Positions 1 to 6,318 of a stretch of DNA of 7,374 nt are shown piece by piece. Origin of the DNA: Deinococcus sp. (lineage in GTDB: Bacteria; Deinococcota; Deinococci; Deinococcales; Deinococcaceae); assembly GCA_028287665.1 (NCBI GenBank), contig JAQBPF010000114.1:1-7374 (forward strand). Reading direction: 5' to 3'. Position numbers and translations under genes: made by a program. Positions within the stretch are counted from its first letter, which is position 1, and the number at the start of each line of letters is the position of its first letter. Under the pieces are notes generated by a model. It was not told the DNA's origin. It did no database searches and saw nothing but the letters and a program-made list of their open reading frames with translations.

Positions 1-1
1 C

Positions 2-691
2 GACGATATGCAGGGCGAATTTGAGGCCGAGATCGAGCGAATTGAGGGTGACTTGCGTGAGCAGGTGCAGCAAAAAGCCCTGCCTGCTCCCGGCGAAAAG
101 CTCGATCCGCGTGACCGTCCTGTGTACGTGATCAGTATTGCCGCCGAACTGGTGGACATGCACCCGCAAACGCTGCGCCTGTACGAGCGCAAGCAACTGA
201 TTCGGCCCGGACGCAGCAGCGGCAAGACCCGCCTGTACAGCGAGCGCGACATCGAGCATCTGCGCGAAATCCGCCGCCTGACACAGGAACTCGGCGTGAA
301 TCTGGCGGGCGGGGAAGAAGTGATGCGCCTGCAACACGAACTCGACGATATGCAGGGCGAGTTCGAGGCCGAAATTGAGCGCATTGAGGGTGAATTGCGC
401 GAGCAGGTGCAGCAAAAAGCTCTGCCTGCCCCCGGCGAAAAACTGGATCCGCGTGACCGTCCTGTCTACGTCATCAGTATTGCTGCCGAACTGGTGGACA
501 TGCACCCGCAAACCCTACGCCTCTACGAGCGCAAGCAACTGATCCGGCCCGGACGCAGCAGCGGCAAAACCCGTCTGTACAGCGAGCGCGACATCGAACA
601 TCTGCGAGAAATCCGCCGCCTGACACAGGAGCTGGGCGTGAATCTGGCGGGCGTCGAGGAAATTATGCGCCTGCGGCACGCGCTGGACGGC
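2..691 (+). repeat. In-frame 342-bp tandem repeat inside hspR
   Basis: Bases about 2-349 and 344-691 are aligned copies of one 342-bp unit encoding a charged linker plus a full MerR domain. By eye the first 300 bases or so differ at about 24 sites, almost all in third codon positions, with one conservative change (GDL versus GEL). Amino-acid changes cluster only at the distal end ([12 protein letters not shown] versus [12 protein letters not shown]). The synonymous divergence shows that the copies are old and both constrained, and argues against an assembly duplication. Confidence 0.93.
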
Positions 692-838
692 GCACGCACC
701 CACCTGGAGGGCAATGTCCAGAAGTTGCAGGACGACATTACCGAACGCATGACCCTGTGGCGAGAATTGCCCGCGCCAGAGGAAACGGCTTCAGAGGACG
801 CTGCCCGCTCTGTGCCCGCCCTTCAGGGCGAAGGTTGA
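2..838 (+). CDS. hspR: HspR-type MerR-family heat-shock repressor with tandemly repeated MerR domains (5' end outside window)
   Basis: HspR proteins are MerR-family repressors of chaperone operons (dnaK, clpB and similar). Reading in frame from base 2, two complete MerR winged-helix domains are visible, at residues about 38-109 and 152-223 counting from the Met at base 8. Each carries [35 protein letters not shown] and [11 protein letters not shown], the HspR signature. Each is followed by a charged, probably coiled-coil segment ([12 protein letters not shown]). The exact period is 342 bp (114 residues). The window opens inside such a charged tail (GAC GAT before the ATG matches bases 344-349), so the reading frame is open at the left edge and a further MerR domain probably lies upstream; the Met at base 8 is unlikely to be the real start. 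A unique acidic tail ends the protein. HspR normally has one MerR domain. The family is clear; total length and target operators are not visible. Confidence 0.9.
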   Translation, partial: DDMQGEFEAEIERIEGDLREQVQQKALPAPGEKLDPRDRPVYVISIAAELVDMHPQTLRLYERKQLIRPGRSSGKTRLYSERDIEHLREIRRLTQELGVNLAGGEEVMRLQHELDDMQGEFEAEIERIEGELREQVQQKALPAPGEKLDPRDRPVYVISIAAELVDMHPQTLRLYERKQLIRPGRSSGKTRLYSERDIEHLREIRRLTQELGVNLAGVEEIMRLRHALDGARTHLEGNVQKLQDDITERMTLWRELPAPEETASEDAARSVPALQGEG

Positions 839-1281
839 TGGTGGGTGCAGGAAGACTCGGCGAAAGAACACAGCGAGTAGGCGCAGGTGTTGCCGTGCTT
901 CACCACGCAACAGTCCTGCTGGTTTGCCGCACCGACAACGGCCTCTGGGACGTTCCCGGCGGAGCAGTGGAACCGGGTGAAGCCGTGGAAGACGCCGCCC
1001 GCCGAGAACTGCTGGAGGAAACCTCTTTGAGTGTGGGACCCCTTAAACTGCTGGGCGTGTTCAGTGGCCCCAACTTCCAGCACACCTATCCGGATGGCCA
1101 TGCCGTGGAGTGGGTCACGGTACTTTTCGCTGCCTCCTGGCAGGGTGAGGCACCGAAACCGGGGGATGACGCCGCCCAGGTCGCCTGGTGGCCTCTGACA
1201 GCTCTGCCCGGCAACAGCGCTCCGGCCACTGCCCACTCCCTGGGCTCGCTTCAGGGTAATTCTGGGGCGGCGTATGCCTGA
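838..1281 (+). CDS. Nudix hydrolase
   Basis: Nudix enzymes hydrolyse nucleoside diphosphates linked to another moiety; the substrate here cannot be read from sequence. The Nudix box is at residues 42-64 of the 147-residue product: G42, E48, R56-E57, E60-E61, fitting GX5EX7REUXEEXGU except that the usual Gly near the end is Ser63. WDVPGG precedes it, as is typical. The start was chosen at the ATG whose A is the last base of the hspR stop codon (TGATG overlap). An earlier in-frame ATG at 757 would bury the gene deep in hspR and add a basic stretch unlike Nudix N-termini. GAAGG at 830-834 could serve as a ribosome site, although 3 bases is a short spacing; GTG at 841 is the alternative start. 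The gene ends 8 bp inside the next gene, so the three genes are probably cotranscribed and translationally coupled. Deinococcus genomes are rich in Nudix genes. Confidence 0.85.
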   Translation: MVGAGRLGERTQRVGAGVAVLHHATVLLVCRTDNGLWDVPGGAVEPGEAVEDAARRELLEETSLSVGPLKLLGVFSGPNFQHTYPDGHAVEWVTVLFAASWQGEAPKPGDDAAQVAWWPLTALPGNSAPATAHSLGSLQGNSGAAYA

Positions 1282-2113
1282 TCTGTGGGTGGTGGGCGAT
1301 ATTCACGGAGCCTACGACAAGGTTCGGGCCATCCTGCTGCGGGCAGGGCTGATCGACTTTGATGGTGCCTGGACGGCAGGAGACGCGCATCTGGTGTTCC
1401 TGGGCGATTACATGGACCGGGGGCCAGACGGACTGGGCGTGGTGCGCTTTGTGCGGAATCTGGAGGTACAGGCGCGGCTGGCAGGCGGCGAGGTCACGGC
1501 GCTTCTGGGCAACCATGAGGTGATGTTTCTGGCGGCCCAGCGGTTCCGGCGCACCGATCCCGACGACCAGTACGGCTTTCACGATTACTGGATCAGCAAC
1601 GGCGGGCAACCCCGCGACGCCGCCCGCATGGAGGCCGGCGATCATGCCTGGCTCAGCGAACGCCCGGCCCTGGCCCGCGCAGGCAACTGGCTGCTGATGC
1701 ACGCCGATACACGCATGTACACCCGTTTTGGTGGCAGCATCGAGGACATTAACGCCGCCATCCGCGCCCTGCTGCAAACCAACGAACCCGAAGCGTGGGG
1801 CAGCTTTGCCAATGCGTTTGCCGACCGCTTCGCCTTCTCGCTGAGTGGCGGAGAAAAGGCCGCGTCGCAGATCTTGCGGGTTCTTGGCGGTGAGCGGCTG
1901 GTGCACGGACATACGCCCGTCTATATCCTGCTGGATGAGAACATGCATGGCCCCACCCTCGGCCCCGGCGCACCGATTCCCTACGCGGGGAGGCTGTGCG
2001 TGGCGATGGACAGCGGTATGGCCTACCGCGACGACGCTGGATTTATTGCCCGCCTGGACGCCACAGGCATTGCCGAAGTGGTGACCTTTCCCAGTGGTGC
2101 GCCGCTACACTGA
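1274..2113 (+). CDS. PPP-family metallophosphoesterase (calcineurin-like fold)
   Basis: The 279-residue product has every metal-binding motif of the PPP branch of calcineurin-like phosphoesterases in order: GDIHG (8-12), GDYMDRG (44-50), GNHE (79-82), a central His in LMHAD (His143) and HGHTP (211-215). These residues build a dinuclear metal site that hydrolyses phosphate esters. The family includes bacterial Ser/Thr protein phosphatases, Shewanella-like phosphatases and diadenosine tetraphosphate hydrolases (ApaH); the GDYMDRG form fits the group, but I cannot choose the substrate. There is no signal peptide or membrane segment, so it is probably cytoplasmic. It overlaps the Nudix gene by 8 bp and is the last gene of the hspR run. 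Two adjacent phosphohydrolases suggest a shared nucleotide or phosphate-ester role, which is inference. Confidence 0.87.
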   Translation: MPDLWVVGDIHGAYDKVRAILLRAGLIDFDGAWTAGDAHLVFLGDYMDRGPDGLGVVRFVRNLEVQARLAGGEVTALLGNHEVMFLAAQRFRRTDPDDQYGFHDYWISNGGQPRDAARMEAGDHAWLSERPALARAGNWLLMHADTRMYTRFGGSIEDINAAIRALLQTNEPEAWGSFANAFADRFAFSLSGGEKAASQILRVLGGERLVHGHTPVYILLDENMHGPTLGPGAPIPYAGRLCVAMDSGMAYRDDAGFIARLDATGIAEVVTFPSGAPLH

Positions 2114-2139
2114 GCAGCCGATTTACCCTGTCATACAGC

Positions 2140-2176
2140 CAAAAAAAGCCCCGCGTGGAGTGTCTCCGGCGGGGGT
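2140..2176 (-). terminator. Rho-independent terminator of the small minus-strand gene
   Basis: Read on the minus strand, a GC-rich hairpin is followed by seven T. Stem pairs are 2149-2154 (CCCCGC) with 2169-2174 (GCGGGG) and 2157-2160 (GGAG) with 2164-2167 (CTCC), with loop TGT. The A7 run at 2141-2147 supplies the U-tract. There is no T-run on the plus-strand side, so it is directional and serves the gene ending at 2198; the convergent phosphoesterase gene ends 27 bp away. Confidence 0.85.
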
Positions 2177-2197
2177 GAAGGATGAAGTTATGGGTTC

Positions 2198-2518
2198 TTA
2201 GCATGCTTTACGGGTCCGGACCGGGCCGAGCGTGCCGTAACCATGCGCGTGCAGGGCGTGAACCAGGTCGGCAGGGTTCTGGTGGGCGTCTACCGGGCGG
2301 GCTTCCAGCGTGGCGTCTCCGAGGCGGGCCACAGGCCAGACGCGCAGTTGCCAGCCAGCCAGGGCAGGGGCGGTGGGCAGGCTATCGGGCGTGGTGATTT
2401 CCAGCACATATGTACCGAAGAGGGTGGGGTCAGAAGACACGGTGCGGGGGGTGCTCACCGGGGTGGGGTTGAAGAAGGGCATCGGGGCAACGGCGGTACG
2501 GAAAGCGCGGTAAGTCAT
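2198..2518 (-). CDS. Hypothetical protein, 106 residues
   Basis: I do not recognise a family. The product begins MTYRAFRTAV, has a Pro/Thr-rich first half (NPTPVSTPRTV), a short segment likely to be beta strands (LFGTYVLEITTP, GWQLRVWPVARLG) and a C-terminal part with several His residues (DAHQ, HALHAHGYG). There is no signal peptide or membrane helix. The case for a real gene is good despite the lack of homology: a strong ribosome binding site, AGGAGGT (minus strand, 2526-2532), lies 7 bases before the ATG, and a clear intrinsic terminator follows 24 bases after the stop. It is transcribed divergently from the LysR-type gene at 2646, the usual arrangement for a LysR target, so it may be controlled by that regulator. 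Confidence 0.72.
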   Translation of the reverse strand: MTYRAFRTAVAPMPFFNPTPVSTPRTVSSDPTLFGTYVLEITTPDSLPTAPALAGWQLRVWPVARLGDATLEARPVDAHQNPADLVHALHAHGYGTLGPVRTRKAC

Positions 2519-2598
2519 GGGGAAAACCTCCTGCCCCTAGAGTGCGCTCATTTACTCTCACAGGACATCGGCAGCGTGCTGGACGTGCTGGCTGGGGC

Positions 2599-2613
2599 AT
2601 CGGGTTCACCGAT
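2599..2613. promoter_or_regulatory. Candidate LysR-type operator (T-N11-A dyad)
   Basis: ATCGG-gttca-CCGAT is a perfect 5-bp dyad with a 5-base spacer, and it contains T2600-N11-A2612, the LysR box pattern. It lies in the 127-bp gap between the divergent start codons, 33-47 bases upstream of the predicted lysR transcript start, where binding would block the -35 region. The assignment to the neighbouring regulator is inference. Confidence 0.45.
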
Positions 2614-2634
2614 AGGGCCAGGGCAGATGGGGTT

Positions 2635-2640
2635 TAGAAT
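2635..2640 (+). promoter_or_regulatory. -10 box of a leaderless promoter for the LysR-type gene
   Basis: TAGAAT ends 5 bases before the ATG at 2646, placing the expected transcript start on or next to the start codon. No Shine-Dalgarno sequence is present, in agreement with a leaderless mRNA. A convincing -35 is not visible. The site also supports the choice of the 2646 start. Confidence 0.6.
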
Positions 2641-2645
2641 GTCCC

Positions 2646-3686
2646 ATGAGCCAACGCCGTCAGCAAGCGCCGCCTGTCGATTCGGTGATTCAGCCCCAGC
2701 AGGCCCAGACTCAATATGCTCAGACTCAGCACAGCCAGCAGGCCCAGCCCACGCTGGCGCAATTGCGGGCGCTGCTGCTGGTGGCAGAGTCGGGCGGCTT
2801 TGGCGAGGCGGCGGCAGAAGCGGGCGTGTCTCAGTCCAGCCTCAGTGAGGCGGTGAGCAAGTTGGAAACGGCGGTGGGCAGGCCCCTGCTGCGGCGCACC
2901 CAGGGCGGAACTGTGCCCACGGCGGCGGGCTTGCGGGTGCTGGTGCATGCCCGCGCCGCTGTGCAGGCCGCCGCCGATGTGCTGCTGGCCGCGCAGGATG
3001 AGGGTGCCTTGTCGGGCCGTCTGAGGTTGTCGTCATTCCGCTCTACCGCCACGCATCTGCTGCCGCCCGCGCTGTCTGCCTTCCGGACGCAGTATCCGGG
3101 CGTAACCGTCATGCTGCTCGACAGTGAAGCGCACGGCGGCAGTGAATCGGCGGTGCGGGCGGGCCGGGTCGATCTGTCGGTGGTGGTGGGGCGGCAGGTG
3201 CCGGGGCTGCTCCTCACGCCATTGGCCGAAGACGAATACCTGTATGTGGCCCCCGAATCACGCGGGCTGCACCCCGTCTCGTGGGCTGACCTTGCTGCCG
3301 CGCCCATGATTTTGCCCCCGCACCGCGACCCCTGTTTCGAGCGGGTCCGTGGCTATCTGGAGGCCCACGCCATTCCCCTCACCGACCTGATGGAAGTCGA
3401 GCAGGACAGCGTGACCCTCAGCATGGTGCGCTACGGCCTCGGCATCACCGTGATGCCCCGGCTGGCGCTTTCGCCGCTGCCGCCGGGCCTGATTGCGCTG
3501 CCGCTGCCTGAACCGTTGGCGCGTCCGCTGTCGCTGGCGGTGCTGCCCCAGCGGGCGGGGTTGCCGTTGGTGCGGGCCTTTACGCGGGTGCTGCTCGATA
3601 GCGTGCAGGCGCAGGCGGCCCAGACTCCGAGCGTGCCGGAAGTGATTGCCGTGGAGAATAAGGGGAGCGAGCGGGTGCGGCACTGA
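2646..3686 (+). CDS. LysR-family transcriptional regulator
   Basis: The 346-residue product has the LysR layout. The N-terminal winged helix-turn-helix is at residues 36-95 (LAQLRALLLVAESGGFGEAA, then VSQSSLSEAVSKLE as recognition helix, then GRPLLRR and PTAAG). A periplasmic-binding-protein-like effector domain follows at about 125-315, including SALRAGRVDLSVVVG-like sequence (AVRAGRVDLSVVVG), EDEYLYVAPE and SVTLSMVRYGLGITVMP. LysR proteins bind DNA as tetramers and respond to a small ligand, which cannot be identified here. Unusually, residues 15-35 form a Gln-rich extension before the DNA-binding domain, which in most family members starts near residue 1-5. The start is supported by the leaderless promoter immediately upstream. 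The divergent gene at 2518 is the obvious candidate target, and a LysR-box dyad lies between them. Confidence 0.92.
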   Translation: MSQRRQQAPPVDSVIQPQQAQTQYAQTQHSQQAQPTLAQLRALLLVAESGGFGEAAAEAGVSQSSLSEAVSKLETAVGRPLLRRTQGGTVPTAAGLRVLVHARAAVQAAADVLLAAQDEGALSGRLRLSSFRSTATHLLPPALSAFRTQYPGVTVMLLDSEAHGGSESAVRAGRVDLSVVVGRQVPGLLLTPLAEDEYLYVAPESRGLHPVSWADLAAAPMILPPHRDPCFERVRGYLEAHAIPLTDLMEVEQDSVTLSMVRYGLGITVMPRLALSPLPPGLIALPLPEPLARPLSLAVLPQRAGLPLVRAFTRVLLDSVQAQAAQTPSVPEVIAVENKGSERVRH

Positions 3687-3734
3687 GGGCCATCTGTCTC
3701 CCTCTCCAATTCGTCACGTCCCGCCGTACTTTGC

Positions 3735-3740
3735 TACACT
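3735..3740 (+). promoter_or_regulatory. -10 box of the leaderless cysS leader transcript
   Basis: TACACT is separated by only six C residues from the ATG of the short leader ORF at 3747, so transcription should start at or beside that ATG. The identical hexamer sits at the same distance upstream of the gene at 5600. TTCGTC at 3710-3715 is a weak -35 candidate with a 19-base spacer. Confidence 0.62.
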
Positions 3741-3746
3741 CCCCCC

Positions 3747-3794
3747 ATGAAGCGCGTGTCCTCCCTCTCCCTGTGTTGTCTGCTCCAGCGGTAA
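3747..3794 (+). CDS. Putative cysteine-sensing leader peptide of cysS (15 codons)
   Basis: The ORF encodes [15 protein letters not shown] and stops with TAA. Codons 10 and 11 are tandem Cys, both TGT, whereas both Cys codons in cysS (39 and 230) are TGC. The ORF sits between a leaderless promoter and a strong intrinsic terminator, and the downstream gene is cysteinyl-tRNA synthetase. This is the arrangement of amino-acid attenuator leader peptides (trpL, hisL logic), in which a ribosome stalled for lack of charged tRNA prevents terminator formation. Cys-rich leaderless leader ORFs that regulate cysteine genes are known in mycobacteria, which is a precedent rather than proof of homology. A chance occurrence of Cys-Cys in so short an ORF upstream of a Cys-tRNA gene, in this position, seems unlikely. 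Confidence 0.68.
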   Translation: MKRVSSLSLCCLLQR

Positions 3795-3846
3795 AGCAGG
3801 GCACACCCGCCTGCCGCCGCGCCAAGTTGTCTGGCGCGGCGTTTTT
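3771..3846 (+). promoter_or_regulatory. Candidate transcription attenuator controlling cysS
   Basis: Three alternative pairings can be drawn. First, 3773-3776 with 3803-3806 and 3779-3783 with 3796-3800, separated by a 2x2 internal loop; its 5' side contains the tandem Cys codons. Second, 3796-3800 (GCAGG) with 3810-3814 (CCTGC), extendable by 3788-3791 (GCGG) with 3817-3820 (CCGC), which would occupy the terminator's 5' arm. Third, the terminator at 3815-3841. A ribosome stalled at the Cys codons would open the first and favour the second; a ribosome at the stop codon (3792-3794) would cover 3796-3800 and leave the terminator to form. The terminator is certain; the antiterminator pairing is a hand-drawn inference. 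Confidence 0.55.
3815..3846 (+). terminator. Intrinsic terminator between the leader peptide and cysS
   Basis: A 10-bp perfect stem pairs CGCCGCGCCA (3815-3824) with TGGCGCGGCG (3832-3841) around a 7-base loop, followed at once by TTTTT (3842-3846). It lies 43 bases before the cysS start and 20 bases after the leader stop codon, so it would end the transcript before cysS unless overridden. Confidence 0.9.
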
Positions 3847-3888
3847 CTATCTTCTTCCTACCTGTACCGACCACCCACTGGAGCCAGC

Positions 3889-5370
3889 ATGACGTACCCT
3901 AGCCACACACCACCTGACCCCGATATCTTCCTGTACGACACCATGCAGCGCCAGAAAGTGCGGTTTGTACCCACCACGGCGGGGCGTGTGGGCATGTACC
4001 TCTGCGGGCCGACCGTGTACAGCGACGCGCATCTGGGCCATGCCAAAAAAGAAGTGGCCTTTGACGTGATTCGCCGCGCCCTGATGCACTTCGGGTACGC
4101 CGTGCGCTACGTGACCAACATTACCGACGTGGGCCACCTGCAAAACGATTCCGACGACGGCGAGGACAAATTGCTGGCCCGCGCCCGGCTGGAGCAACTG
4201 GAGCCGATGGAAGTGGCCGACAAGTATTTCTGGTCTTTTGTCAGCGATATGGACGCCCTGAACATCCTGAAACCCAGCATTAATCCCCGCGCCACCGGAC
4301 ACATTACCGAGCAGATCGCGTTGATCGAGGAACTGATTGCACGCGGCCACGCCTACGCATCAAGTGGCAGTGTCTACTTTGATGTGCGGAGTTGGCCCGA
4401 CTACGGCAAGCTGTCGGGCCGCAAACTGGACGATCAGGCGGAAGGCACGCGGGAAGACATTCGCACCGAAAAGCGTGACCCGCGTGATTTTGCCCTCTGG
4501 AAGAAGGCGGAAGCGGGCCACATCATGCGCTGGGACTCGCCCTGGGGCGTGGGTTTTCCCGGCTGGCACATCGAATGCAGCGCCATGAGCCTGAAGTATC
4601 TGGGCGAGGGCTTCGACATACACGGCGGCGGCCTGGATCTGCAATTCCCGCACCACGAGGCTGAAATCGCGCAGTCGGAAGCGGCGGGGCACGCCTTTGC
4701 CCGCTACTGGATGCACAACAACATGCTGACCATCAACGGCGAGAAGATGAGCAAGAGCAAGGGCAACTTCACGACCCTCAAAGACCTCTTGATGCAGCAC
4801 GACCCGATGGTAATCCGCTACCTGCTGGTGTCCAGCCACTACCGCTCCATCACCGAATTCAGCGACGCGGCCTTTGAAGGCGCACGCAGCGGATACCGCC
4901 GACTGAGTGAGGCCCTGCACGAGATTGAGCGCCACTTGCCTACCGCCCAAGCAGGCAACGACGCCGCCCTGGACGCCAGGATTGCGGCCCACCGCAAAGG
5001 TTTCGAGGACGCCCTGCGCGACGATTTTAATACGCCCAAAGCCATTGCGGCGCTGTTTGGCCTGACCACCGACATGAATGCGGCCATGAACAGTGGCCCC
5101 GTGGGTGCAGACACGCTGAATGCGGCCCGTGAGGTGTACCGCACCCTGGGCGGCGGAGTTCTGGGGTTGTTTGCTGGCCCAGCTACAGGTCACGCGGCGG
5201 CGCAAGATAAGGCCCCAGTCGTGGACGCCCTGATGGAACTGGTGTTACAGGCCCGCCAGAACTACCGCCTGAACAAGCAGTACGCGCAGGCCGACGAACT
5301 CCGCCAGACGCTGACCCGTGTGGGCGTGACCGTGGAGGACACCAAAGACGGCCCCCGCTGGCGCAAGTAG
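3889..5370 (+). CDS. cysS: Cysteinyl-tRNA synthetase
   Basis: This class I synthetase activates cysteine with ATP and charges tRNA-Cys in the cytoplasm. The 493-residue product is a little longer than the E. coli enzyme (461). The N-terminal [15 protein letters not shown] (from Cys39) contains the HIGH-like motif as HLGH. Zinc ligands expected from E. coli are present: Cys39, Cys230 (ECSAMS), His255 and Glu259 (HHEAE). KMSKS is at 286-290 with [10 protein letters not shown] after it. The C-terminal helical anticodon-binding region ends in [11 protein letters not shown], typical of the family. The start ATG at 3889 has GGAG at 3880-3883. The first 13 or so residues (Pro/Asp-rich) extend beyond the usual start. 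Regulation by a Cys leader-peptide attenuator is suggested by the upstream 150 bases. Function is near certain. Confidence 0.98.
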   Translation: MTYPSHTPPDPDIFLYDTMQRQKVRFVPTTAGRVGMYLCGPTVYSDAHLGHAKKEVAFDVIRRALMHFGYAVRYVTNITDVGHLQNDSDDGEDKLLARARLEQLEPMEVADKYFWSFVSDMDALNILKPSINPRATGHITEQIALIEELIARGHAYASSGSVYFDVRSWPDYGKLSGRKLDDQAEGTREDIRTEKRDPRDFALWKKAEAGHIMRWDSPWGVGFPGWHIECSAMSLKYLGEGFDIHGGGLDLQFPHHEAEIAQSEAAGHAFARYWMHNNMLTINGEKMSKSKGNFTTLKDLLMQHDPMVIRYLLVSSHYRSITEFSDAAFEGARSGYRRLSEALHEIERHLPTAQAGNDAALDARIAAHRKGFEDALRDDFNTPKAIAALFGLTTDMNAAMNSGPVGADTLNAAREVYRTLGGGVLGLFAGPATGHAAAQDKAPVVDALMELVLQARQNYRLNKQYAQADELRQTLTRVGVTVEDTKDGPRWRK

Positions 5371-5449
5371 ATTCGGCCAGATTTCTTCAGGCGGGAGTCC
5401 GCTCGGGGATTCTCCTGGCGATGGGTCAAGCGGATAAAATGAGTTATCT

Positions 5450-5482
5450 CGGTGGATAAGCCTTTTTTGGGTGTATCCACCG
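5450..5482. repeat. Inverted repeat in the cysS-DUF697 intergenic gap
   Basis: CGGTGGATA (5450-5458) and TATCCACCG (5474-5482) form a perfect 9-bp inverted repeat around 15 bases that include TTTTTT. It lies 80 bases after cysS and over 100 before the next -10 box. The T-run is inside the loop rather than after the stem, so this is not a standard terminator; a structured RNA end, an operator or part of a dispersed repeat are all possible. A second small dyad, GATAA-N6-TTATC, is at 5433-5448. Confidence 0.5.
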
Positions 5483-5587
5483 TCTGAATTCACCCTGGCC
5501 CGGTCAGGATGCGGCCCACAGTGCCGACCCCCATCAACGTGAACCCGGTATCATCTTTCACTTCACCGCGGAGCTCGGCAGGGGGCG

Positions 5588-5593
5588 TACACT
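5588..5593 (+). promoter_or_regulatory. -10 box of a leaderless promoter for the DUF697 gene
   Basis: TACACT ends 6 bases before the ATG at 5600, which predicts a transcript starting at the start codon. There is no Shine-Dalgarno sequence upstream of the ATG. The hexamer and distance match those before the cysS leader ORF. No clear -35 is present. Confidence 0.58.
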
Positions 5594-5599
5594 TCATCT

Positions 5600-6181
5600 A
5601 TGCTTCCTCCGCTCGTCAGGCAGGTGCTCGACAACTTTAACTTCGACGTGGATCCGGGGCGCACCCCGGAAGAAAACACCGACGAAGTGATCAAGAGTGC
5701 ATCCTTGTTGGCTGGCGCGATTGCCGTAGAGCCGATTCCCTTTGCCGACATGCTGCTGATTACGCCGCTACAGGCCAAAATGGTGCTGCACATCGGCAAA
5801 ATTTATGGTTTCGACGTGACTGCCGACCGTGCCCGTGAAATCGCGCAGGAACTCGGCGTCACGCTGGCCTACGGGATGGCGGCCCGTCAGGTCATGCGCG
5901 GGCTGGCCAAGCTAGCCCTGCCTGTCATCGGCGGCATCATCACCGCGCCCGCCGTGTATGGCTGGACGTTTGCGCTGGGGCGGGTGGCCCAGAATTACTT
6001 CGAGCGCAAGCGTCAGGGCCTGCCGTTTGCCAGACCCGATCAGGTGAAGGTGGTGCAGGAAGCCAAGCAGCAAACCCGCCGCGCCCTGCCCAGCGCACAG
6101 GACTTTACTGATCTGGCCAGTGAACTGCGCCGCCGCGCCGAAGAGAAGAGCAAAGGCAACGGCCCCAGCAGCATGAACTGA
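5600..6181 (+). CDS. DUF697-family protein, no GTPase domain
   Basis: The 193-residue product resembles the DUF697 (YcjF/GTPase-associated) domain, recognisable in [30 protein letters not shown] (shown in parts: [26 protein letters not shown]) and in [14 protein letters not shown]. Hydrophobic stretches at about 33-57 and 103-130 suggest association with or insertion in the membrane; the C-terminal 60 residues are charged and helical. In many bacteria this domain is attached to, or encoded beside, a small GTPase, but no P-loop is seen here or in the neighbouring genes. The molecular function is unknown. The start is supported by the leaderless promoter at 5588. The neighbouring Rieske gene is convergent, so the gene appears monocistronic. 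Confidence 0.82.
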   Translation: MLPPLVRQVLDNFNFDVDPGRTPEENTDEVIKSASLLAGAIAVEPIPFADMLLITPLQAKMVLHIGKIYGFDVTADRAREIAQELGVTLAYGMAARQVMRGLAKLALPVIGGIITAPAVYGWTFALGRVAQNYFERKRQGLPFARPDQVKVVQEAKQQTRRALPSAQDFTDLASELRRRAEEKSKGNGPSSMN

Positions 6182-6189
6182 GGTTAGGC

Positions 6190-6300
6190 GTCGGAACAAC
6201 CCCCCAGTCTGCTCCCTTGTCAGCCCCCCTTAAAGGGGGAGCGCAAGAGCTTTAGTCCTCCCCTCAAGGGGGGCGTTGCGTCAGCAACGGGGGGTTCGCC
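6190..6300. repeat. Nested inverted-repeat element between convergent genes
   Basis: An outer pair AACCCCCC (6198-6205) and GGGGGGTT (6289-6296) encloses three smaller hairpins: GCTCCC (6211-6216) with GGGAGC (6237-6242), which contains the competing CCCCC/GGGGG at 6225-6239; CCCCT (6260-6264) with AGGGG (6267-6271); and CGTTGC (6274-6279) with GCAACG (6284-6289). The whole could fold as a multi-branched structure on either strand. The composition resembles small dispersed intergenic repeats found in bacterial chromosomes, including Deinococcus. It may help end both convergent transcripts, although no T-run follows any stem. Copy number cannot be judged from one window. Confidence 0.6.
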
Positions 6301-6318
6301 TTCCAACTGAATTAACTC

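Noticed and set aside
757..837. Upstream extension of the Nudix gene to ATG 757
   Set aside because: It would overlap hspR by 82 bases and add an Arg-rich stretch that looks like an out-of-frame reading of hspR; the TGATG overlap at 836-840 is the natural start.
1115..1948. Long minus-strand open frame across the phosphoesterase gene
   Set aside because: It lies antisense to a gene with all PPP motifs intact, and no recognisable domain is present; high GC content produces such shadow frames.
2243..2848. Plus-strand open frame over the small minus gene and the lysR promoter
   Set aside because: Its product is low-complexity Gly/Arg/Ala, it crosses a clear promoter and runs into lysR out of frame, while the minus-strand gene has a good ribosome site and terminator.
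4360..5205. 281-residue minus-strand open frame inside cysS
   Set aside because: It is antisense to conserved cysS sequence with no ribosome site or family resemblance.
5380..5430. Terminator just after cysS
   Set aside because: Only weak, bulged pairings such as GGAG with CTCC can be drawn and no T-run follows; I could not support a terminator.
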